A stretch of DNA of 64,000 nt from JAZKFT01 sp040386335 (GCA_040386335.1 JAZKFT010000005.1:150845-214844); one strand, 5' to 3'; counted from the stretch's first letter, positions 28,695 to 38,454 are shown. Notes: generated by a model from the sequence alone, not told the origin. Translations and numbers: made by a program.

Positions 28695-28870
28695 TTTATA
28701 ATAATGCATTTTTGCCATCGTTGCTGCTTTACCCTTCGTTAAATAACTAACCATCGGAAACAGAAAACGGTGGATATAGACGGCAGCCCGAAGGGATATT
28801 TTTTTATTTGAATGGTATAGCATTGGATGCCGTAGCTACCTAATAGAACTGACGATGAAATAGTCTTTAC

Positions 28871-28924
28871 AAAAAAATTTCCCCTGTTCTATTTGAAAAT
28901 GGAACAAATAAAAACAGGGGAAAT
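28871..28924 (-). terminator. Terminator between convergent genes (for the minus-strand transporter)
   Basis: A perfect 12-bp inverted repeat (ATTTCCCCTGTT 28877-28888, AACAGGGGAAAT 28913-28924) with a 24-base loop. On the minus strand it is followed by a T run (the A run at 28871-28877), so it best serves the transporter gene that ends at 28943, though it may stop both directions. Confidence 0.75.
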
Positions 28925-28942
28925 GTAAAAATTTTAAGGTAA

Positions 28943-30220
28943 TCAATCAGCCTGTTTACCTGCCTTATATCCCTTTAGTGCATAAAACAAAATGTACAAA
29001 TAGCAAGGCACCATTAATACACAAAATACAGTTTGGAAATTGTAGGTTTCTTTCAGGCTCGCAAATGCTTTTGGTATCAGTGCACCACCGGCGATACCCA
29101 TGATGAGCAGGGCAGAACCTTTCTCAGTAAACTTCCCGAGTCCGCTGATGGCCAATGGAAAAATAGCGGGCCACATTAACGCATTCGCCAGTCCCAGTGC
29201 TGCTACAAACCCTACTGACACATAGCCCTGGGTAAGAAAAGCGGCGACCGTAAAGGCAATACCCAATATGGCTGATATCTTTAAAGCAGTTTGTTGCGAC
29301 AGGTATTTAGGTATAGCCACAAGACCAATGAGATACCCCAACAGCATCGCGGCCAAAGTGATGGAAGTGAAATATTTTGTAATATCAGTAGAGATGCCAA
29401 AGCCTTTTCCATAGGTGCCAATGGCATCACCAGCCATCACTTCTACCCCTACATAGAAAAAGATACAAAGGGCGCCCAGTAACAAATGCGGGAATTGTAA
29501 AACACTTGTCTTCTTTTTGGATAAGGCCGTACCTTCTGGTTGAACATTGGCTTCCGAAGATTTAATTTCGGGTAGTGGAGATTTTAAGATCCAAAAACCC
29601 AGTAGCACCAGGGCGCCTGCCATAATAAGGTAGGGCGTATATATTTTTGCCGCAAAAGCCTTTAAGAGGGCGTCTTTCACTTCGGGTGAGGCTGCGGAAT
29701 TTACCTGGTCTTCCAGTCCGTCGATGCCTTTTAACACAACGGCACTAATGATGATGGGGCTGATAATACCAGCTATTTTATTACAAATGCCCACCACACT
29801 GATTCGCTTGGCAGCACTTTCAATAGGCCCAATAATACTGATATATGGATTGGATGCGGTTTGTAACAACGAAAGCCCGGAGCCAATTACAAACAAACCA
29901 ACCAGCGACATGGTGTAATCTCTGTTGGTAGCATAATGGCCAAAAAGAAAGGTACCGACAGCCATTACGAACAAGGCCATACTCATACCTTTTTTCATCC
30001 CTGTTTTTTCAAGCAGCCAGCTGGAGGGTAAAGCCAGGAAAAAATAGGCCATATAAAAAGCAGTGGTAACAAGAAATGCTTTTGAATCTGTGTCAAGACC
30101 AAAAGCCAGTTTTACGTATGTGATCAACGGCCCGTTGAGCCAGGTTACAAATCCGAAAACGAAAAACAGGATACCGATAATTACAATGGCACTTCGGTTG
30201 CTTTTTACGGCTTGCTGCAT
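28943..30220 (-). CDS. FucP/GluP-like sugar MFS transporter (probable HexNAc or galactose permease)
   Basis: A 425-residue twelve-segment membrane protein of the fucose-galactose-glucose:H+ symporter (FHS) branch. The family start GILFFVFGFVTWLNGPLI, the SSWLLEKTGMKKGM loop and the LLQTASNPYISIIGP block in helix 4 are clear. FHS proteins include NagP, the GlcNAc permease, and glucose/galactose permeases. The neighbouring GH35, GH20 and GH109 genes would release galactose, GlcNAc and GalNAc, so one of these is the likely substrate. It is transcribed towards the end of the nan run and shares its strand with the GH35 gene, whose stop lies 83 bases upstream. Confidence 0.88.
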   Translation of the reverse strand: MQQAVKSNRSAIVIIGILFFVFGFVTWLNGPLITYVKLAFGLDTDSKAFLVTTAFYMAYFFLALPSSWLLEKTGMKKGMSMALFVMAVGTFLFGHYATNRDYTMSLVGLFVIGSGLSLLQTASNPYISIIGPIESAAKRISVVGICNKIAGIISPIIISAVVLKGIDGLEDQVNSAASPEVKDALLKAFAAKIYTPYLIMAGALVLLGFWILKSPLPEIKSSEANVQPEGTALSKKKTSVLQFPHLLLGALCIFFYVGVEVMAGDAIGTYGKGFGISTDITKYFTSITLAAMLLGYLIGLVAIPKYLSQQTALKISAILGIAFTVAAFLTQGYVSVGFVAALGLANALMWPAIFPLAISGLGKFTEKGSALLIMGIAGGALIPKAFASLKETYNFQTVFCVLMVPCYLYILFYALKGYKAGKQAD

Positions 30221-30303
30221 AAGTGGTTTTTTATGGGATTAAAAATGAAAATAAGGGAAACTTAGCTGATAGGGCATTTCAGTGATTAGAAGAAATGTGT
30301 GTG

Positions 30304-32628
30304 TTACAGGCCGGGGAAAGGGGTGCGGGAAAAATATAACCTATAATCTTTGATGCGGCCATTCTTTCCGTCCTGCCTGGGTAACAGTTTTAGTTTTGAA
30401 ATATTGTAGGTCTCTCCAAGATCGATCACCAGCTGGTGCGGATGTTTGGGCGATTTTCCCTGCCATTCCGTATGCCAGATGCTGGTAAACTGCAGGTCAA
30501 ATACATTGGCTGCATCCCCGTCATCGCCTTGCAGTTCTTCACTGTCTGCATACACTATTTTCCATTTTGACCGGGGGATCTCAATGCCTTTTTCATCCAG
30601 TAGCATTATTTCTGCAACGCTCGTAAACGGCTGGCCGCCAAATTCATTGAGCGCTTCCAAACAAAAATATCGCGAAGCCACAGTTGTAAAACCCGCCGTT
30701 TGCCATTTGTCACTGTCCTCAAATGCTGAACTATGGTGGGCATCAGACGAAGATAGTTTCCATTGTTGCCCTGCTTTTTTATGCGATTGGTGCTGGACCT
30801 CTTTTACCACGTCCAAAACGGGTTGGGCCAAACCCTGCATGGTGGGTTTCGTTGAACCGTAAAGGTCGAAAACAATGACTTCGTTTATGCCCTTTTTTAG
30901 CCAGCAGCCTGGCAACATCATGGTTTGGGTAGGTCCAATGTTCCAATATCTGCCAAGGCAAATTCCATTAACCCATACAATTCCTTTGTTCCAGTTGTGC
31001 AGGTCCAGGTAAGTATCTTCATCACCGGTAGCGGTAAAACTGGCTTTGTAAAAGGAAGCAGCAGTATCTGTTTGGGTATTAATTGGCTGATAGGTTACAG
31101 GGATATTTTTGTCCCCTAAAGCAATGGAGTAGTGCTTCCAGTTTTTTAGTTCGGAGTTCGTTATTCCATCATTCAAAAATACCGGTCCGTGAATACCTTT
31201 CCTGTCATGCATCAGCCCTCCGTAGTTTACACGGCCCATAGCTTCTACCAGTATTTCAAGCGACACTTTCTTACTGCGTTCCGGTAATTCGATGCTGAAT
31301 TTATTCTTTCTCCGGTCAATGATACCCACCAGTTTTTTGTCTGCATATACCAGGGCATAATCATGTATCGCTTTAAACTGAAGTGTGGCTTTGGCACCAG
31401 GCTGTATTTCGGTTTGATAAAGAACACAACCAAAACCCTGGTTCAGTTCTTCCATCAATAATGTTGAATCCGCCAGGACCGGCCTGGGCAAATTTTTAAA
31501 AACCGGCGCTACTGACTGAAAGCTGAATGGAGCAATGGACTGGAATTTCTTTGGTGCCGGCACATCTGGCAACGTTTCTCCAGGCTGCAGATAGTTTGAG
31601 AACAATTTCCGGATGGCGTAGAACTTATCGGTGGCATTACCCGCTTCATTGATCGGCGCATCATAGTCATAGCTGCTTGTTTGCGGCAGAAAAGGTGGCG
31701 CATTGGCGCCTGAGCTTAAACCAAAAGTAGTGCCGCCATGTGCCATATAGATACTGAATGAGGCTTTGTTGTCGAGCATCCACTGAAGTTCTTTTACCAC
31801 TCTATCACCACTGCCGGTATGGTGTGGACGGCCCCAGCTATCGAACCAGCCTGGATAGTACTCGCCACACATCAACGGACCCGTTGGCTGTATTTTTTGG
31901 AGGGCTTTGAAATTGGCCTCAGGGTTGCTCCCAAAGTTTACCACAGCAAACAGGTTCGATGGATGGTCGTTTTTTAACTGAGATGGACCATCGCAATGAA
32001 AAAGCGGCACCGTAAACCCAGCAGCTTCCACATACGTTTTCATGGCCTTCATATAAGCCGTATCGCTTCCGTAGCTGCCATATTCATTCTCCACCTGCAC
32101 CATTGTAATGGGGCCGCCATTTTGTATTTGCAATGGAGCCAGTTGTTTACCTACTGCCGCCAGGTATTTTTTGCAACGCTCCATAAAATAGGGGTGCCTG
32201 GTGCGGAGTTGTATGGTTTTATCTTGTAACAACCACCATGGAAATCCGCCAAACTCCCATTCTGCACATGAGTAGGGGCCGGGCCGCAGGATTACATACA
32301 GGCCCTCTTCTTTTGCCATTTTGCAAAAAGCAGCTGCATCACTTTGGCCCTCCCAGGTAAACTGATCGGGCTGTTTTTCGTGCATGTTCCAGAATAGGTA
32401 AGCGCAAACCGTATTTAAACCCATCGCTTTTGCCATCTGCAGGCGGTGGCGCCAGTAGGGTTTGGGTATCCTGGCAAAATGCATCTCTCCGCAACGAATA
32501 ATATATGGTTTGCCATCAAGTAAAAAAGAAGATTCACCGATGGTAAATGGCGTTGTTGTAGTTTGTGCCCACAGCTGCAGGTTCGAAAACAAGAGTACAA
32601 GGACAATAATCAGATATTTATTTTTCAT
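30304..32628 (-). CDS. Beta-galactosidase, GH35
   Basis: A 774-residue exported enzyme with signal peptide (LQLWAQ). The GH35 TIM barrel starts at about residue 30 (LLDGKPYIIRCGEMHFARIP). The signature RPGPYSCAEWEFGGFPWWL is at 115-133, the acid/base Glu182 is in VQVENEYGSYG and the likely nucleophile Glu256 is in MCGEYYPGWFDSWG. Jelly-roll domains follow, and the last 140 or so residues look like a discoidin/NPCBM-type carbohydrate-binding module. The enzyme should cleave terminal beta-linked galactose exposed after sialic acid removal. It diverges from the LacI-type regulator, and a perfect palindrome lies about 20 bases upstream of its start. Confidence 0.93.
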   Translation of the reverse strand: MKNKYLIIVLVLLFSNLQLWAQTTTTPFTIGESSFLLDGKPYIIRCGEMHFARIPKPYWRHRLQMAKAMGLNTVCAYLFWNMHEKQPDQFTWEGQSDAAAFCKMAKEEGLYVILRPGPYSCAEWEFGGFPWWLLQDKTIQLRTRHPYFMERCKKYLAAVGKQLAPLQIQNGGPITMVQVENEYGSYGSDTAYMKAMKTYVEAAGFTVPLFHCDGPSQLKNDHPSNLFAVVNFGSNPEANFKALQKIQPTGPLMCGEYYPGWFDSWGRPHHTGSGDRVVKELQWMLDNKASFSIYMAHGGTTFGLSSGANAPPFLPQTSSYDYDAPINEAGNATDKFYAIRKLFSNYLQPGETLPDVPAPKKFQSIAPFSFQSVAPVFKNLPRPVLADSTLLMEELNQGFGCVLYQTEIQPGAKATLQFKAIHDYALVYADKKLVGIIDRRKNKFSIELPERSKKVSLEILVEAMGRVNYGGLMHDRKGIHGPVFLNDGITNSELKNWKHYSIALGDKNIPVTYQPINTQTDTAASFYKASFTATGDEDTYLDLHNWNKGIVWVNGICLGRYWNIGPTQTMMLPGCWLKKGINEVIVFDLYGSTKPTMQGLAQPVLDVVKEVQHQSHKKAGQQWKLSSSDAHHSSAFEDSDKWQTAGFTTVASRYFCLEALNEFGGQPFTSVAEIMLLDEKGIEIPRSKWKIVYADSEELQGDDGDAANVFDLQFTSIWHTEWQGKSPKHPHQLVIDLGETYNISKLKLLPRQDGKNGRIKDYRLYFSRTPFPGL

Positions 32629-32648
32629 ATAACCTCAGTAAAGCCAAA

Positions 32649-32666
32649 GATAGCAGGAATGCTATC
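32649..32666. promoter_or_regulatory. Candidate LacI-type operator
   Basis: GATAGCA-GGAA-TGCTATC is a perfect 7-bp inverted repeat with a four-base centre, in the 122-base region between the GH35 gene and the divergent LacI regulator. Its position 20 bases before the GH35 start suits a repressor site, but the link to this regulator is inference. Confidence 0.5.
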
Positions 32667-32750
32667 GCCTGAAAAGCAAAGCGCTGAACAACCGATTGCA
32701 CAGGATTTGAACCAAATTTTGTAGTTTGTCTTTTAATAAATCTAAGTTTC

Positions 32751-33782
32751 ATGGAGAAGTTGCCCACTATTAAAGAAATCGCCCGTCGGTTAAAAGTTTC
32801 TGTTTCAACAGTATCAAGGGCATTGAGCGACCATCCGCGTATTGGGCTTGGCACCAAACAAAAGGTACAGAACCTGGCAAACGAACTGGGTTACGAGCCA
32901 AACTCCAAAGCCATTTTCTTTAAACAGAAGAAGTCCTATGTCATTGGGGTCATCATTCCCTACATACGGGAAGAGTTTTTTTCACAGGCTATCAGCGGAA
33001 TAGAAAATGCGGCGACGGAGCACCACTATACCATTCTTTTCGGGCAGAGCTACGACGATGTGGAACGTGAAAAAGCCGTGGTGGATGCCATGAAAAAACA
33101 GCGGGTAGACGGGTTGATTATTTCATTATCCAAGCAAACAAATAGTTACGATCACCTGGAGGCCATGGAAAAATATGAGATACCCGTGGTGTATTTTGAC
33201 AGGGTGCCTGTAAATTTTGAAGGCCATAAAGTGTTTTGTAATTTATACAAAGGCACGGTGGAAATGATCGGGTGGTTGTTTAATAAGGGATACAGGCGAA
33301 TTGCTTTTATTAACGGCCCCGATAAGCTAAAAGCCAGCAAGGAAAGGCTGAACGGCTATATTGAAGGTGTATCCAAACACAAGCTCAAGGTGGATATGCA
33401 GATGGTAGAGAAAACCGACCTGTCGAAGGAAAGCACCGAAGCTGCTATGAAAAAATTACTTGGGCTAAAGAATCCGCCGCAGGCTGTGGTCACCTTTAAT
33501 GATTATGTGCATATGGATGCGGTGCAATATGCCCAGAAGCACAATATAGCCGTGAACAAGACCATGATATTTGTGAGCTACGCGAACCTGCCCATTACCA
33601 GTTATACAGCGTTTCCTCCACTGGTTTCAGTGGAGCAATATCCCTATAGCCAGGGGGAGAAAGCCATGCAGCTCATCATTAAGATCCTGGGCGATAAACT
33701 CCAGAACAAAGCAGTCGCCGGTGAATATCATACGGAGGAAATCTCCCCGGCACTGGTAGTGTACCAACAGCCTACATTATAG
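32751..33782 (+). CDS. LacI/GalR-family transcriptional regulator
   Basis: A 343-residue regulator. Residues 5-50 are the LacI helix-turn-helix and hinge (TIKEIARRLKVSVSTVSRAL, NELGYEPNSKA). The rest is a periplasmic-binding-protein-like effector domain (VIGVIIPYIREEFFSQAISG, DGLIISLSKQ, VVYFDRVP, RRIAFINGP, PPQAVVTFNDYVHMDAVQYA). It diverges from the GH35 gene and precedes the Asp-box, GH109 and kinase genes. It probably responds to a sugar released by these enzymes, such as galactose, GlcNAc or GalNAc. With the FCD regulator at 12.8 kb, the locus would have separate control of its sialate and neutral-sugar halves. Confidence 0.92.
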   Translation: MEKLPTIKEIARRLKVSVSTVSRALSDHPRIGLGTKQKVQNLANELGYEPNSKAIFFKQKKSYVIGVIIPYIREEFFSQAISGIENAATEHHYTILFGQSYDDVEREKAVVDAMKKQRVDGLIISLSKQTNSYDHLEAMEKYEIPVVYFDRVPVNFEGHKVFCNLYKGTVEMIGWLFNKGYRRIAFINGPDKLKASKERLNGYIEGVSKHKLKVDMQMVEKTDLSKESTEAAMKKLLGLKNPPQAVVTFNDYVHMDAVQYAQKHNIAVNKTMIFVSYANLPITSYTAFPPLVSVEQYPYSQGEKAMQLIIKILGDKLQNKAVAGEYHTEEISPALVVYQQPTL

Positions 33783-34297
33783 GCATCCATTTTACATAAT
33801 CCTGATTAAGATTATTGTGCGTACTGCAGGCCCGGACTGTACAATCGGTTGCGCTGTACGCAATACTTATCCTCATTGCGTTGCAGGCCAGGACGCCTAT
33901 GCTCTTTTCTGAAATTTTGCGCACCCGTTTGCACTGCATCTTTCCAAAAAATCGAGTTAATGTTGATTACAGATTTGCCTGAGATGGCCTTATGGAATTG
34001 CTTCAGCTTGTCACTTGTAATGTAACTCAAAACAAGATTATTCCTTATCCTTCTACGGCCGATCATGAGAGTATCGCTTTATACCAACCTAATTTACAAC
34101 ATGACTATGTACAACAGGATAAGTCAGGGAAACGCAGTATACGCAAGGCTTTTATTTCTAACACCACTCGCCAGGCTAATTTTCGCACACAAAGCTTTCG
34201 CCGGAATTCCATCGTGGAACCCGGCGCCTGCACTGGTTTGGTTACCCGGGAAGCATTTTTGCCCTCCTTATTTTTTTAAAGCTACTGGTAGTTTATT
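33783..34297. other. 515-base region with no assignable gene
   Basis: Short open frames exist on both strands (for example minus 33812-34066 and plus 33992-34279), but none has a recognisable domain, signal peptide or family resemblance, and they overlap each other. I saw no convincing terminator for the LacI gene and no tRNA. It may hold the promoter of the Asp-box gene or decayed coding sequence. Confidence 0.5.
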
Positions 34298-37057
34298 ATG
34301 AGAAAAATAGCCACAATTTTTGGGGTGTTTGCCTGCCTGTGCGGTTACGCTCAGCAGCCGTCGCCTGCTGCAAAGAGAAATGTGGCGGGTTACAAAGCAG
34401 ATATTCAAAAAGAGGAAGGCGAAGGAGATGAAGACCTGGAGTATGAGATCAGGCATAAAAGCCAGCCCTGGTTTAGCCAGATGAGCCGGCCGGGCGCTGA
34501 TTATTTTACTGTAAAAAAGAACTTCGAAAAATATTTTGCGCAACACCGCTGGGAGAAAAGCAAACCCAGGGAATTGGGCGAAAGCTGGTTAAAATCCAAT
34601 ATTTTCTACCTGGACAAAAATGGTAAAGTACAGGCACCGCCTGAGTTTGACCCGAACAGGTATGAGTCATCAAAGGCCAACCGGGCTACCGGATCCACCA
34701 CGAGAACAGTTGGGTCATGGTCCATGATAGGGCCGGTGAATAGTGCCACGACACGTTATTCCGGTAGTGGCAACCACGGTGGCTATGCGTATATGGTGCG
34801 GATAGATCCGACCAACACACAGAAAATCTTTGCGGGTTTTGTTACCGGAGGTCTGTGGATGTCGAACGACGGTGGCGTCAGCTGGACACTTACAGACGGA
34901 AATGCCCCCGCAGCCACGTATATAGATGTGGATGTATGCGTGAGGAAACCAAAAGTGGTGTACGCCATAAGTCAAAAGCAGGTAATGAAGTCGGTAGATG
35001 GTGGATTGAACTGGAAAGCCACTGCATTAAATGCAATTAACTATCCCGGCACCGCCTACGATATCGCGGTCTCCCCGACTGAACCAAATACTGTTGTTGC
35101 CCGCTGGGGTGATAAAATTTACCGCAGTACCGATGGGGGCGATTCATGGGCGGTTATTGTAAGTGACCTGCCGAATTATTCCATTTGGGATTGTAACAAT
35201 ACCGGCGAAATGCTCGACTGGAGTACCACTGACAAAAACGTGGTTTACTTTTTGAGCAGCCGCGAAAAAAACCAGGTCACTGTTTACCGCTCACCGGATA
35301 ATGGTGGTGGCTTTACCGCTATAACGACCATTACCCTTGATACCGCGGCTAACGGCCAGGTAGTTGGCTGGGCAAAATTGTTATTGCCTTCTGATAATGC
35401 ATCGGATATCTATGTTGCCATCGGTACCGGCACTTCCGCCTATGGTCATCATGCGGTACAGTTGTATAAACTGAATAATACCACCGGTGCCGAAGTGATG
35501 AAAAGAGTAAACATGGTTAGTGGCAAAGGCCAGGATGAACTGCACCATGGAGATGTGGCAATGGACAGGAACAACGAGAACAGGATGGTTTGGGCAACGT
35601 ACTCTCAAAACTATGTACACTACTCAACGGATAATGGTGCATCATTTGTGAAGGCTGCGAGTACTACCCATAGCGACCTCCGTTCACTAAGTATGGTAGA
35701 TAATAAAGTGGCGATTGGTTCTGATGGCGAAGTGGCCCTATCCGGCGACGGTGGCGTACATTATGCTACCGTATCCAATACCATCAGTAATCATGAATTG
35801 TGGGGATTTGGCGCTGCTTTTAAAACCAATATTGTTGCAGCAGGATGTAACCATGGCCCGGTAATGATATTAGAGCCCAACGGGGTTTTCGAATGGTACA
35901 ATGGAACCGGCGCTGACCAGGGGAATACCGATGTAAACCCGTTGGATGACCGTTATGTGTACAGCCAGGGCTATAGCAACTACCGCTATTTCCGCACCGG
36001 TGTTCATAAACTCATCAATGAATCCAACATGCTGGATCTCGGAGGCATCTATGCATATTATAATTCGATTGAGTTTCACCCGAATTACTATTATTCCATT
36101 ATTACCCATCATGCCGGCCAGTATCCTTCCAATAACCCCGACCGGGCCACCTGGAAAAATTCACTGGTTAAGACTGAAGACAATGGCAAGACAATTTCAA
36201 TAGTGAAAACGTTTGGCAGCCAGGTTTTTCGTGAGAAGATATGTATGACGAATCCGAATTACATGTATGCGGTAGTTGGACTTACCAGCAACAGGCTTTG
36301 GCGTACAACGGATGGCGGCACCACCTGGGCTGATATTACCCCGTCCCCGGAAGCAAGCAGCGGGCAAGCCAATATCTCAGACCTGGCGGTAAGCGATGTA
36401 AATCAAAACGAAGTATGGCTTACCTATAGCAGCGTTCAAACTGGCTGCAAAGTGCTTAAAACCACCGACGGTGGCGGATCCTGGGCCAACCTTACCCAAC
36501 CCATTTTAACGGCCAGCCCCATTACAAAGATCATTTTTCAAAGAGGCTCCGACGGTGGGGTGTACATAGGCAATAAAACCGGCATTTATTACAGGAATAA
36601 TTCGATGAAAAACTGGGAACAGCTGGGCAAAGGCCTGCCGGAAATGGATATCAGGTTTATGTTCATCAATTATAACCTGGGCAAACTGCGTATCGGCACC
36701 TCACGTGGTGCATGGGAGCACGAACTATACGAAGTGTCACCACCTAAAGCGCAGGTATCTGCCAGCATCAAAAAGGTAGTTTGTTCTGAAACAGACACGG
36801 TACAATTCAAAGATTATTCTGTTGTGCGGAATTCAAGCGCTACCTGGGCCTGGAGCTTTCCCGGTGGAACACCATCCACCTCCACGCTGGAGAATCCCGT
36901 GGTATCGTATAAGAACGCACCAGATGGATCTTACAATGTAACACTAACGGTGACCGATTCACATGGTACCAGTTCCCAGACGATCAAAAACATGATAGAG
37001 GTATATAATAAATGTGGCAGCCCTCCGGCGGACACCAAAACAAGCCATAAACCATAA
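34298..37057 (+). CDS. Secreted Asp-box beta-propeller protein with C-terminal PKD domain
   Basis: A 919-residue protein with a signal peptide (CLCGYAQ). After a charged N-terminal stretch, residues about 150-810 form one or two beta-propellers of the sortilin/GH74-like Asp-box type, with repeats such as SNDGGVSWTLT, SVDGGLNWKA, STDGGDSWAVI, SPDNGGGF, TTDGGTTWADI and TTDGGGSWANL. Residues about 830-905 are a PKD domain (WAWSFPGGTPSTSTLENP). There is no T9SS sorting domain at the end. The fold is shared by xyloglucanases, sialidases and binding proteins. No GH74 or GH33 catalytic set can be identified by eye, and there is no RIP motif, so function is open. It may bind or cleave glycoprotein substrates of the locus. 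Confidence 0.8.
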   Translation: MRKIATIFGVFACLCGYAQQPSPAAKRNVAGYKADIQKEEGEGDEDLEYEIRHKSQPWFSQMSRPGADYFTVKKNFEKYFAQHRWEKSKPRELGESWLKSNIFYLDKNGKVQAPPEFDPNRYESSKANRATGSTTRTVGSWSMIGPVNSATTRYSGSGNHGGYAYMVRIDPTNTQKIFAGFVTGGLWMSNDGGVSWTLTDGNAPAATYIDVDVCVRKPKVVYAISQKQVMKSVDGGLNWKATALNAINYPGTAYDIAVSPTEPNTVVARWGDKIYRSTDGGDSWAVIVSDLPNYSIWDCNNTGEMLDWSTTDKNVVYFLSSREKNQVTVYRSPDNGGGFTAITTITLDTAANGQVVGWAKLLLPSDNASDIYVAIGTGTSAYGHHAVQLYKLNNTTGAEVMKRVNMVSGKGQDELHHGDVAMDRNNENRMVWATYSQNYVHYSTDNGASFVKAASTTHSDLRSLSMVDNKVAIGSDGEVALSGDGGVHYATVSNTISNHELWGFGAAFKTNIVAAGCNHGPVMILEPNGVFEWYNGTGADQGNTDVNPLDDRYVYSQGYSNYRYFRTGVHKLINESNMLDLGGIYAYYNSIEFHPNYYYSIITHHAGQYPSNNPDRATWKNSLVKTEDNGKTISIVKTFGSQVFREKICMTNPNYMYAVVGLTSNRLWRTTDGGTTWADITPSPEASSGQANISDLAVSDVNQNEVWLTYSSVQTGCKVLKTTDGGGSWANLTQPILTASPITKIIFQRGSDGGVYIGNKTGIYYRNNSMKNWEQLGKGLPEMDIRFMFINYNLGKLRIGTSRGAWEHELYEVSPPKAQVSASIKKVVCSETDTVQFKDYSVVRNSSATWAWSFPGGTPSTSTLENPVVSYKNAPDGSYNVTLTVTDSHGTSSQTIKNMIEVYNKCGSPPADTKTSHKP

Positions 37058-37089
37058 ATCACAATTCATAAATCACAATTCACAAATCA
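37054..37089 (+). repeat. 14-base tandem repeat, 2.5 copies
   Basis: ATAAATCACAATTC occurs at 37054-37067 and 37068-37081 and is followed by ACAAATCA. The first copy contains the stop codon of the Asp-box gene (37055-37057) and the array fills the space up to the GH109 start at 37093. Confidence 0.85.
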
Positions 37090-37092
37090 AAA

Positions 37093-38454
37093 ATGGATAG
37101 AAGAAATTTCATCAGGAATACCGGCCTTACAGCTGCCTCTGCGGCCGTGCTATCCGGCACCGAATTATTTGCCCAGAAGCCAGGTGATGGCAAGGTGAAA
37201 ATTGGCATTATTGGTGTGGGTGCCAGGGGCCTTGGCCACCTCGACCTTGTGCTGAGAAGGGATGATGTGGAACTGGTGGGCATTTGCGATATCGACGATA
37301 AAACCCTTGAAAGGGCAAAAGGGATGGTTACCAAAAGTGGTAAAAAAATGCCGCCGATATTCACCGGCGATGCCAATGCGTGGAAAAAAATGCTTGAGGT
37401 AAAAGGTGGCCTGGACGGCGTTCTGGTTGTAACTCCATGGGAATTGCATAAGGAGATGATCATTGCGTCATTGGAAGCAGGGATTAAATACGTTGGCACC
37501 GAAGTGATATTGGGTATCACGCTCCAGGATCATTGGGATGTAGTGCATGCTGCTGAAAAGCATAAGGCGCATGTAATGATGCTTGAAAACGTATGCTATC
37601 GCCGCGATGTAATGGCGGTGCTGAATATGGTACGCCAGGGTTTGTTTGGTGAGATCATTCACCTGCAGGGCGGATACCAGCACGATTTACGTGAAGTGAA
37701 ATTTAATGACGGCACCGGTTATTATGGTCGTGGCGTTGAGTTCGGTGAGAAAGGTTATTCTGAAGCCAGGTGGAGGACTGAACATTCTGTACATCGCAAC
37801 GGGGATCTGTATCCTACACACGGCATTGGACCGATTGCGCACTATATCAATATTAATCGCGGTAACCGCTTTGTTTCATTGTCTTCGTTCAGCAGCAAGG
37901 CACGTGGATTGCATAATCATGTAGTTAAAGGTGGAGGGGTTAATCATCCGAATGCAAAGGTGAATTTTAAACTGGGTGATGTAGTGACAACTTCCATTAA
38001 CTGTGTAAATGGTGAAACCATTTTGTTGCAGCACGATACCAACCTGCCACGACCTTATTCACTGGGCTTTAGAGTACAGGGCACGGAAGGATTGTGGATG
38101 GATGTAAATAAAGGTATCTATGTAGAAGGCCAGTCTCCTAAACCGCACCAATGGGATGATGCCAAAATATGGCTGGATAAATACGATCACCCGCTTTGGG
38201 CGAAGTACAGCAAAGACGCTGCAGGTGCAGGCCACGGTGGTATGGATTTCTTTGTGATCCATTCTTTTGTAGAATGTATAAAACGCAAATTGCCGACACC
38301 CATGGATGTATATGATGCCGCTGCCTGGAGCGCCATTACGCCGCTAAGTGAACAGAGTATTGAACTGGGAAATGAGACAGTGGAGTTTCCTGATTTTACA
38401 GGTGGACAGTGGATGTACCGGAAACCTGTGTTTGCATTAAATGACGATTATTAA
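37093..38454 (+). CDS. GH109-type alpha-N-acetylgalactosaminidase / Gfo-Idh-MocA protein
   Basis: A 453-residue protein that begins MDRRNFIRNTGL, a twin-arginine export signal running to about residue 28. Residues 35-160 are a Rossmann NAD-binding domain (IGIIGVGARGLGHL; ICDIDD). The C-terminal Gfo/Idh/MocA domain includes ENVCYRRDVMAVLNMV, WRTEHSVHRNGDLYPTHGIGP and LGFRVQGTEG. These features match GH109 enzymes, which use tightly bound NAD to cleave terminal alpha-GalNAc. A simple oxidoreductase is the alternative. Export through Tat fits folding with cofactor in the cytoplasm. It is 35 bases after the Asp-box gene and 57 before the kinase gene, so the three form a probable operon. Confidence 0.88.
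   Translation: MDRRNFIRNTGLTAASAAVLSGTELFAQKPGDGKVKIGIIGVGARGLGHLDLVLRRDDVELVGICDIDDKTLERAKGMVTKSGKKMPPIFTGDANAWKKMLEVKGGLDGVLVVTPWELHKEMIIASLEAGIKYVGTEVILGITLQDHWDVVHAAEKHKAHVMMLENVCYRRDVMAVLNMVRQGLFGEIIHLQGGYQHDLREVKFNDGTGYYGRGVEFGEKGYSEARWRTEHSVHRNGDLYPTHGIGPIAHYININRGNRFVSLSSFSSKARGLHNHVVKGGGVNHPNAKVNFKLGDVVTTSINCVNGETILLQHDTNLPRPYSLGFRVQGTEGLWMDVNKGIYVEGQSPKPHQWDDAKIWLDKYDHPLWAKYSKDAAGAGHGGMDFFVIHSFVECIKRKLPTPMDVYDAAAWSAITPLSEQSIELGNETVEFPDFTGGQWMYRKPVFALNDDY

Noticed and set aside
33812..34066. Minus-strand 84-codon frame in the gap after the LacI gene.
   Set aside because: No recognisable family, no start context and overlaps other short frames; kept only as part of an unassigned region.
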